Below are positions 58,590 through 64,000 of a stretch of DNA of 64,000 nt, one piece after another. A program made the translations under genes and the position numbers. The notes beneath the pieces were generated by a model, which did not search any database, was not told where the DNA came from, and saw only the letters and a program-made list of their open reading frames with translations. The DNA is from Gammaproteobacteria bacterium (GTDB lineage Bacteria; Pseudomonadota; Gammaproteobacteria; Competibacterales; Competibacteraceae): positions 59,547 to 123,546 of the forward strand of contig JACKMZ010000010.1 of NCBI GenBank assembly GCA_024235135.1, written 5' to 3'. Within the stretch, counting starts at the first letter, position 1; every line of letters begins with the position of its first letter.

Positions 58590-60767
58590 TTAGACCTTGA
58601 GATCGTTGGGGTCGATCGGTAAGCGGCGAATGCGTTTGCCGGTAGCGGCGAACAAGGCGTTGGCCACGGCAGGCGCGATGGGCGGTACACCGGGCTCGCC
58701 TACGCCCGTCGGATTCGCTTCACTGGGTACGATGTACACTTCGATAGACGGCATTTGATTGATACGCAATACCGGATAATCATGGAAGTTGCTCTGTTGC
58801 ACCACGCCGTCCTTGAGCGTGATCCGACCGGACAACGCCGCCGCCAATCCAAAGCCGATTCCGCCTTCCATTTGCGCTTTGATTACATCGGGATTGATCG
58901 CGTAGCCGCAATCCACCGCGCAGACGACGCGATCGACGGTAAAACTGCCATCGGCCTGTACAGTCACTTCGGCGACTTCCGCGACGAACGAATTGAAGGA
59001 TTCATGAACGGCTATCCCCCGTCCACGGCCTTTGGGCAAAGGCGTGCCCCATCCCGCCTTTGCCGCCGCCAGTTCGAGCACACCTTGGTGACGGGGCCGT
59101 TGGCTTAATAGTTCGCGACGATAGGCGACGGGATCTTGCCTGGCCGCCGTCGCCAGTTCGTCGATAAACACTTCGGTGGCAAAGCCCGTATGGGTATGTC
59201 CCACGCTGCGCCACCATAGTACGGGAACGCCGGATTTCGGCGAGCGCAATTCAACCCGCAGATTGGGTATGGCGTAGGCGAGATTGGACGCGCCTTCCAC
59301 CGAGGTCATGTCAATGCCTTCTTTTACCATCATGCTTTCGAAGGGTGTGCCGCTCAAAATCGATTGGCCGACTATGCGTTGTCGCCAGAGCAAGGGCTTA
59401 CCATCGCCATCGAGTGCGCCGACTAAATGGTGCACATACTGCGGCCGGTAATACCCACCCTGGATGTCATCCTCACGGGTCCACAGCAGCCGAATGGGCG
59501 CTTTCAGGGAGCGCGTGGCCTTGGCGACGGCCGCTCCTTCCGCGATGTAATCGGCCGTGGGATTGGCGTGGCGGCCAAAACTACCGCCTGCGAACAGGGT
59601 GTGGATATTGACCTGTTCCGGCTTTAAGCCCAGTATGCTCGCGGCTATAGCCTGATCCAGAGTCTGTAATTGGGAACCCGCCCAGATGTCACAGTGCTGA
59701 TCCTGCCAATCGACCACGCAACAAAGGGGTTCCATCGACGCGTGAGCCAGATAGGGGAATTCGAAAATCGCTTCCAGCTTGTTTTCTGCGGATGCCAAGG
59801 CTTGTTCGGCATCGCCTACGTTGGCTGCGGGCAAGCCAGGGCTATCGGCCAGTTCGATATAGTGTCGACGCAGGTCCTCCGTGGACACGGTCTCCCCGCC
59901 GTCCCATTCCACCTTCAACGCATCGCGGCCCTTTTTAGCCGCCCAGAAATTTTCCGCCACCACGGCGACGCCTTGCGGTATTTGTACGACCGTCTTGACG
60001 CCCGGCACGGCTTCGGCCTGGGTCGCATCGAAACTTTTGACGCTCGCGCCGAACCGTGGCGGACGGGCTACCAGCGCGGTCAGCATGCTGGGTAGGCGAA
60101 TATCGATGGCGAACTGGGCCTTGCCGGTGGATTTGGCTTGGCTGTCCTTGCGTGGCAGGCTTTTGCCGATAACCTTCCAATCCTTGGGGGGTTTGAGGGT
60201 GACGTCCTGGGGTGGCGAAAGGGTAGACGCCTGGGCGGCCAGCTCCCCGAAGCTGGCCTTACGGTGGTTGTCGCTATCGATGACATAGCCCTGTTCGGCG
60301 CGCAGACTGGATGCGTCGACCGACCATTGGGCGGCGGCGGCCGCGATCAGCATTTCGCGGGCGGTAGCCCCGGCGAGGCGTAATTGTTCCCAGGAATTGG
60401 CTAGGCTGGTGCTGCCGCCGGTTCCCTGGGCGGACCCGCCCCAGGCCAGATTGCCATACAGTTTGGCATCGGCGGGCGCCGATTCGACTTTAATCTGCTG
60501 CCAGTCGGCTTCCAGCTCTTCCGCTACCAGCATCGGTAACCCGGTGTAGACGCCCTGTCCCATTTCCAGATGTTTTATCAGCACGGTAATCGTATTGTCA
60601 GGAGCGATGCGCAGAAAAGCATTGGGCGCGAAGGATGATGTAGACTCGTTGCCGACGGCCCGGCGCATGATGCCCGTCGGCAAATAGAATCCCAGGGTCA
60701 AACCGGCGCCTAACGCCACACCGGTCTTGAGAAAGGTCCGTCGACCGGCGTTGGCAATGGCATTCAT
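58590..60767 (-). CDS. Molybdenum hydroxylase large subunit (isoquinoline 1-oxidoreductase type), Tat-exported
   Basis: 725 aa. The N-terminus carries a twin-arginine signal (RRTFLKTGVALGAGLTLGFYLP), so the folded enzyme is moved to the periplasm. Cofactor-binding regions visible are GQGVYTGLPMLVAEELEADW, YLAHASMEPLCCVVDW, FAGGSFGRHANPTADYIAEG, WWRSVGHTHTGFATEVFIDELA and the C-terminal GVGEPGVPPIAPAVANAL with the catalytic Glu. This is the IorB-type subunit that works with a small 2Fe-2S protein and no FAD subunit; electrons go to a cytochrome or quinone. The substrate may be an aldehyde or N-heterocycle. Confidence 0.9.
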   Translation of the reverse strand: MNAIANAGRRTFLKTGVALGAGLTLGFYLPTGIMRRAVGNESTSSFAPNAFLRIAPDNTITVLIKHLEMGQGVYTGLPMLVAEELEADWQQIKVESAPADAKLYGNLAWGGSAQGTGGSTSLANSWEQLRLAGATAREMLIAAAAAQWSVDASSLRAEQGYVIDSDNHRKASFGELAAQASTLSPPQDVTLKPPKDWKVIGKSLPRKDSQAKSTGKAQFAIDIRLPSMLTALVARPPRFGASVKSFDATQAEAVPGVKTVVQIPQGVAVVAENFWAAKKGRDALKVEWDGGETVSTEDLRRHYIELADSPGLPAANVGDAEQALASAENKLEAIFEFPYLAHASMEPLCCVVDWQDQHCDIWAGSQLQTLDQAIAASILGLKPEQVNIHTLFAGGSFGRHANPTADYIAEGAAVAKATRSLKAPIRLLWTREDDIQGGYYRPQYVHHLVGALDGDGKPLLWRQRIVGQSILSGTPFESMMVKEGIDMTSVEGASNLAYAIPNLRVELRSPKSGVPVLWWRSVGHTHTGFATEVFIDELATAARQDPVAYRRELLSQRPRHQGVLELAAAKAGWGTPLPKGRGRGIAVHESFNSFVAEVAEVTVQADGSFTVDRVVCAVDCGYAINPDVIKAQMEGGIGFGLAAALSGRITLKDGVVQQSNFHDYPVLRINQMPSIEVYIVPSEANPTGVGEPGVPPIAPAVANALFAATGKRIRRLPIDPNDLKV

Positions 60768-60770
60768 GGC

Positions 60771-61229
60771 CTAACCCTCCAGCGTGGCGGCCGCCTGGTG
60801 AAGGGCGGCGCGTATTCGTGCGTAGGTGGCGCAACGGCATATATTGCCCGCCATGGCCGCGTCGATGTCGGCATCGGTCGGTTTGGCGTTATGGGTCAGT
60901 AGCGCGCTCGCGCTCATAATCTGACCCGATTGGCAATAACCGCATTGCGGCACATTGAGGTCGATCCAGGCTTGCTTGATAGCCTCGATGGCTTTGCCAC
61001 TGGCGCCTTCGATAGTAGTGATTTGACCGGCGCCGACGGCCGCCAACGGCATCGTGCAAGAGCGTATCGGAGTGCCGTTGAGATGTACGGTACAGGCTCC
61101 GCATAATGCTCGCCCACAGCCGAACTTGGTGCCGGTCAATCCCAGGACATCGCGCAACACCCAAAGCAACGGAGTGTCGGGTGGCGCATCCACCTCATGT
61201 GTTTGTTCATTCACGGTGAGAGAAATCAT
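60771..61229 (-). CDS. 2Fe-2S small subunit of molybdenum hydroxylase (IorA type)
   Basis: 152 aa with two [2Fe-2S] clusters: plant-type GCGRALCGACTVHLNGTPIRSC and the four-helix cluster CGYCQSGQIMSASALL...NICRCATYARIRAALHQAA. It carries electrons from the molybdenum site. The ATG at 61229 follows GAGG by seven bases; the open codons to 61340 are not family-like. It lies 3 bp before the large-subunit gene. Confidence 0.93.
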   Translation of the reverse strand: MISLTVNEQTHEVDAPPDTPLLWVLRDVLGLTGTKFGCGRALCGACTVHLNGTPIRSCTMPLAAVGAGQITTIEGASGKAIEAIKQAWIDLNVPQCGYCQSGQIMSASALLTHNAKPTDADIDAAMAGNICRCATYARIRAALHQAAATLEG

Positions 61230-61385
61230 GTTAATGACCTCTATTCGGAAGGGGGGAGCGGAAGTTCCAACAGTATAATCACAGTCCAACGACCTAATAG
61301 TAGGACCGGACACCTGCACAACTGAACGCTTAGTCAACACATCGGCTGACTAAATTCAATCATCGACCAAAATGGTGACAATACC

Positions 61386-62237
61386 ATGCAACAACTCACT
61401 TCTAAGGGGCAATGGATTGTGAACGATCTTTCCCAGCGTCACGGCTTTAGCGTCGACGCCGTCACCCACATGCTGATCGCCGTAATGAATGGCAACGGCA
61501 GCATGGCGCAATTCAACCATCCCGAATTCGCCGGTTCCGGTCAGTGGATGCAGGGTGGCATGATCATGCTCGGCGATATGTTCAACAATAACCTGAAGAG
61601 CCGAGTCGATGCCCTTTGCTATGAAATCGCCGGCATATTGGGCAACGAACCCGGACTTCTGCAAAGTGGTAGCTTCCAGTCGCAGACGCAAAGTGGTGGG
61701 GGACAACAGAGTCAGGCCAACGGTGTGTCGATGGGGGAATCCAGCCTATTCGTGCCCGATCCCAAGGCCCATTGGTGGCCCAGGGATTTAGGTTCGCCCA
61801 ACGCGACCGGTGTCCAAAACAATGTGCGTTATGCGTATTTCTCCGGGGCACGGCGGTTAGCCGTTGAAACGAACGGTGAAGTATGGGTTTACGATACCTT
61901 GGATCATCAAATCGGAGGCTTTTCCCAGCAGCAAGGGGTGGGCGGCTCGATTGTCTTCACCAGCCAGTACGGTACGGTGAATCTCGCTTCGCTACCGGTG
62001 GTTTCGCGCAATGGGCAAGCGGTACAACCACACCCGGCGACGCCATCGCCATCGCCATCACCATCACTGAATGCGTCACCGGCACCGGTCAACACGAGTC
62101 CGGCTCAAACAACCGGTTCCGGGATGGACATGGACATCTTTGCCGCCATCGAGCGCCTGGGCGACTTGAAAGCCAAAGGTATCCTGACCGACGAGGAATT
62201 TCACGCGAAAAAAGCCGAATTACTGAGCCGGCTGTAA
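61386..62237 (+). CDS. SHOCT-domain protein
   Basis: 283 aa. The first ~85 residues are a soluble region (TSKGQWIVNDLSQRHGFSVDAVTHMLIAVMNGNGSMAQFNHPEF). Then come a Gln/Ser-rich linker, a WWP-containing beta region (WWPRDLGSPNATGVQNNVRYAYFSGARRLAV), a Ser/Pro-rich linker with SPSPSPS, and a C-terminal SHOCT motif (IERLGDLKAKGILTDEEFHAKKAELLSRL). SHOCT is a small oligomerisation or binding domain. The specific role is unknown. Confidence 0.82.
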   Translation: MQQLTSKGQWIVNDLSQRHGFSVDAVTHMLIAVMNGNGSMAQFNHPEFAGSGQWMQGGMIMLGDMFNNNLKSRVDALCYEIAGILGNEPGLLQSGSFQSQTQSGGGQQSQANGVSMGESSLFVPDPKAHWWPRDLGSPNATGVQNNVRYAYFSGARRLAVETNGEVWVYDTLDHQIGGFSQQQGVGGSIVFTSQYGTVNLASLPVVSRNGQAVQPHPATPSPSPSPSLNASPAPVNTSPAQTTGSGMDMDIFAAIERLGDLKAKGILTDEEFHAKKAELLSRL

Positions 62238-62265
62238 CGCCGGCCCGTGTTCAGAGAGAGCCGCT

Positions 62266-62295
62266 CGAAAACGTTCACCGCGGGTGGCGTTTTCG
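62266..62295. terminator. Bidirectional hairpin terminator
   Basis: An 8-bp outer stem (CGAAAACG/CGTTTTCG) with an inner CACC/GGTG pair lies between two convergent genes. T-rich flanks on both strands fit a shared terminator. Confidence 0.6.
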
Positions 62296-62296
62296 T

Positions 62297-62569
62297 TCAC
62301 CGTTGAATGAGTTCCTTGAAGAAAGATTCATCGAAGCCCATCCCATAGGCACACTCGGAAGCAAATACGTACCGGCAGCGTATGCCTTCCCGTTGCATAT
62401 GGGAGCGGACCTCTTCCAGCGTCGCGAATTCCTGGGTTTGAGTTTGTGTGGAGTCCGTTATCGGAGCCAATGCGAAGCGCTCATCGAAATGCAGTCGAAG
62501 ATGCGTAACGGATGGGTCACCGCTGGCCGGTTTTTTCGGTTCGATCAACTCAAAATCGTAGAGCAGCAT
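62297..62569 (-). CDS. Hypothetical protein, 90 aa
   Basis: I do not recognise this protein. It is small and acidic, reading MLLYDFELIEPKKPASGD, then THLRLHFDERFALAPITDST and a helical end (ATLEEVRSHMQREGIRCRYVFASECAYGMGFDESFFKELIQR) with two Cys. No membrane or signal segment. It lies 50 bp after the opgC stop on the same strand and may share its transcript. Confidence 0.5.
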   Translation of the reverse strand: MLLYDFELIEPKKPASGDPSVTHLRLHFDERFALAPITDSTQTQTQEFATLEEVRSHMQREGIRCRYVFASECAYGMGFDESFFKELIQR

Positions 62570-62619
62570 CGTCTTGGCTCCGAACGGAATGGCCTATAGG
62601 AGACTGGAAACGCCGAATA

Positions 62620-63732
62620 TCAACTCGTCAATGTTTGTGCCGGGGCGCTATTACCGGGAGGAATAGCCGTGCGCTTGTCCAACAATAGCGACAGGCCGAC
62701 GATGCAGGCCATATGCAACCCCAAGATAAGATAGCACCAGTAATCCCCGATTTCGTAGGTCTCGACGAAACCGATCGCCAACAAGCTGAAACAGACGTGC
62801 AGGCTGAACAGGGGCAACATGTGGCGACCCAGCAAAGCCAGTGGTTTCAAGTAGCTAAGGGCCTGGTTGATTTGCGGTCCAAGCCATATCGCCAGATAAA
62901 CGAGGACGCTGACGTTGAGTAAGCGCAGCGGCGCCAACTGCCATTTATCCAGCAGCCAAGCATGATCGCCGAGTCTCACGGAGACCGGAATCCACGGCCA
63001 CCGCCAACAGAAGAAAAAGACGGCGATGCCCAATGCCAGTTGCCAGGGGATTCTTTCGACCACGCGCGCCAATCGTTCCGGGTGTAATAGTTTGTATTGG
63101 CCCAACATCAGTCCGCCCAGCCACAACAATTGCCAGGATAGTAGGTTGAATGCACCCAGATCGATGACCAGTGAATTCGGGCCTAGAAAACTAAGCAACC
63201 ATTGCTTGAGACCGAATTGAGAGAGCAGCCAAAGTAAAAAACTGCCCCCCATGATCGGTAACCATCCCGTGCGACTGGACATTTCCAGAATGAGCGGACT
63301 CAGCGCCAGGAATACCAGATACAAAGGCAAAATATCCAATAAGGGCGGCTGATAGAGCAACAATAGGGAGGAAATGGAGGCGAAGAGCGGGTGATCCAGG
63401 TAGGCATGGATCATATTGTAAAATGGGGCATGACTGCCGAGTAGCTGGCCGATGACCGCGAAGCAGAATAACAAGGTCAACAGATGGCTGAGGTAGATTT
63501 GCCCGACCCTGCGCCACGCCAATCGCTTCATCGCGGCAGGGCCGCTGATCTGCAATTTGCGGCTGAAAGTCATGCCGCATAAAAAAGCGGAAATAAACAC
63601 GAAGCCTTCGGCGGCCGAGACGAATCCCAGCGGCTGATTTGACAGTGGCCGAAGCGGACTGGGGGTATGGTTGCTGATCATGATCAGCAATAGCAAGCCC
63701 CGGAAAACATCAAATCCAATCAAACGGTTCAT
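62620..63732 (-). CDS. opgC: OpgC-family membrane protein (osmoregulated periplasmic glucan modification)
   Basis: 370 aa with about ten transmembrane helices. The OpgC_C signature is at the N-terminus (RLIGFDVFRGLLLLIMISNHTPSPLRPLSNQPLGFVSAAEGFVFISAFLCGM). Proteins of this kind add succinyl groups to periplasmic glucans. No other glucan genes are nearby in this window, so the assignment rests on family alone. Confidence 0.85.
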   Translation of the reverse strand: MNRLIGFDVFRGLLLLIMISNHTPSPLRPLSNQPLGFVSAAEGFVFISAFLCGMTFSRKLQISGPAAMKRLAWRRVGQIYLSHLLTLLFCFAVIGQLLGSHAPFYNMIHAYLDHPLFASISSLLLLYQPPLLDILPLYLVFLALSPLILEMSSRTGWLPIMGGSFLLWLLSQFGLKQWLLSFLGPNSLVIDLGAFNLLSWQLLWLGGLMLGQYKLLHPERLARVVERIPWQLALGIAVFFFCWRWPWIPVSVRLGDHAWLLDKWQLAPLRLLNVSVLVYLAIWLGPQINQALSYLKPLALLGRHMLPLFSLHVCFSLLAIGFVETYEIGDYWCYLILGLHMACIVGLSLLLDKRTAIPPGNSAPAQTLTS

Positions 63733-64000
63733 GAGTGATCAGTAAAATCGGTTGATACACCTAGTGCGAATTCTTCACGACAAGTTAACGATGGGTACTA
63801 TGAACCAGGGCTGAACGATGGCGAATACTCGGGATAGGAGCGATAAAGGGGCGGCGGCGTCAGTTAACCGGCGTAACCCCTGCCAGCCTCTTTGCTTGAC
63901 AGCAAAAGGATAAAAGATCGTCATCTAATGACTTCCTCGCATTGAGGGAAACGTCAGCTCTCAAATGTATCTAATTAATTTCGTTAAATTTATTTGGAGG
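63733..64000. other. Intergenic end of window
   Basis: 268 bp holding the opgC promoter side. TTGACA occurs near 63895 on the plus strand, but no good -10 sits at the normal distance. I see no gene. Confidence 0.4.

Noticed and set aside
1..64000. tRNA or rRNA genes
   Set aside because: I looked for the T-loop GGTTCGAATCC-like and CCA-end patterns on both strands and found no convincing cloverleaf. Absence by eye is not proof.

Overview
The window reads as DNA from a GC-rich gammaproteobacterium. The protein families point that way (ZrgA-type zinc module, bacterial cytochrome b561 with cytochrome c', YceI, OpgC, ExeM-type nuclease, a canonical type I-E CRISPR-Cas order), but no rRNA, tRNA or other marker fixes the lineage. 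Most of the window is densely coding. The clear exception is an AT-rich, iteron-bearing intergenic region near 51.6-52.45 kb that looks like a replication origin.

Layout. 1-5 kb: the 3' part of an extracellular ExeM/NucH nuclease, a terminator, a small unknown gene, an IS200/IS605-type element whose TnpB has lost its middle, and another unknown gene. 5-9 kb: FkbM methyltransferase, LTA-synthase-like membrane sulfatase, YceI and a CDP-alcohol phosphatidyltransferase. 9-18.3 kb: a set combining a BchC-like dehydrogenase, a PTPS/QueD homologue without its catalytic triad, a GT4 glycosyltransferase, a NamZ-like protein, a methyltransferase and a RibD-like reductase. A ZrgA/ABC transporter/DUF3299 zinc module sits inside this set. 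18.4-30.6 kb: cytochrome b561 and cytochrome c', a membrane protein, a 2-oxoacid:ferredoxin oxidoreductase (KorAB) behind a good sigma-54 promoter and coupled to a ferritin-like protein, a GIY-YIG protein coupled to an indolepyruvate:ferredoxin oxidoreductase, a radical SAM protein and a phosphoribosyltransferase-like protein.

30.7-41.9 kb: a complete type I-E CRISPR-Cas locus on the minus strand (cas3-cas8e-cse2-cas7e-cas5e-cas6e-cas1-cas2, leader, 33 identical 29-bp repeats with 32 spacers). A single degenerate repeat that keeps a hairpin and the 5'-handle lies about 740 bp beyond the old end of the array. 42.4-50 kb: a phytase-like secreted protein behind a Pho box, a GH63-like glycosidase, an SDR, a flavin reductase and a RatA/COQ10-like protein.

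50.1-56.5 kb: a replicon maintenance block. It holds a Rep_3-type initiator, 13 iterons in two spacing classes, an AT-rich segment, a patatin-like phospholipase and ParA-ParB, bracketed by two identical 18-bp palindromes that are likely parS sites. The replicon is therefore probably a large plasmid or chromid, or a chromosome that has captured a plasmid origin. 56.6-64 kb: HU, a molybdenum hydroxylase cluster (MocA-like, XdhC, large subunit, 2Fe-2S subunit), a SHOCT-domain protein, a small unknown gene and OpgC.

The strongest candidates for something not routinely described are the two-tier iteron origin with twin palindromes, the isolated CRISPR-like repeat in front of the phosphoribosyltransferase gene, and the pterin-like cluster with a catalytically altered PTPS homologue.
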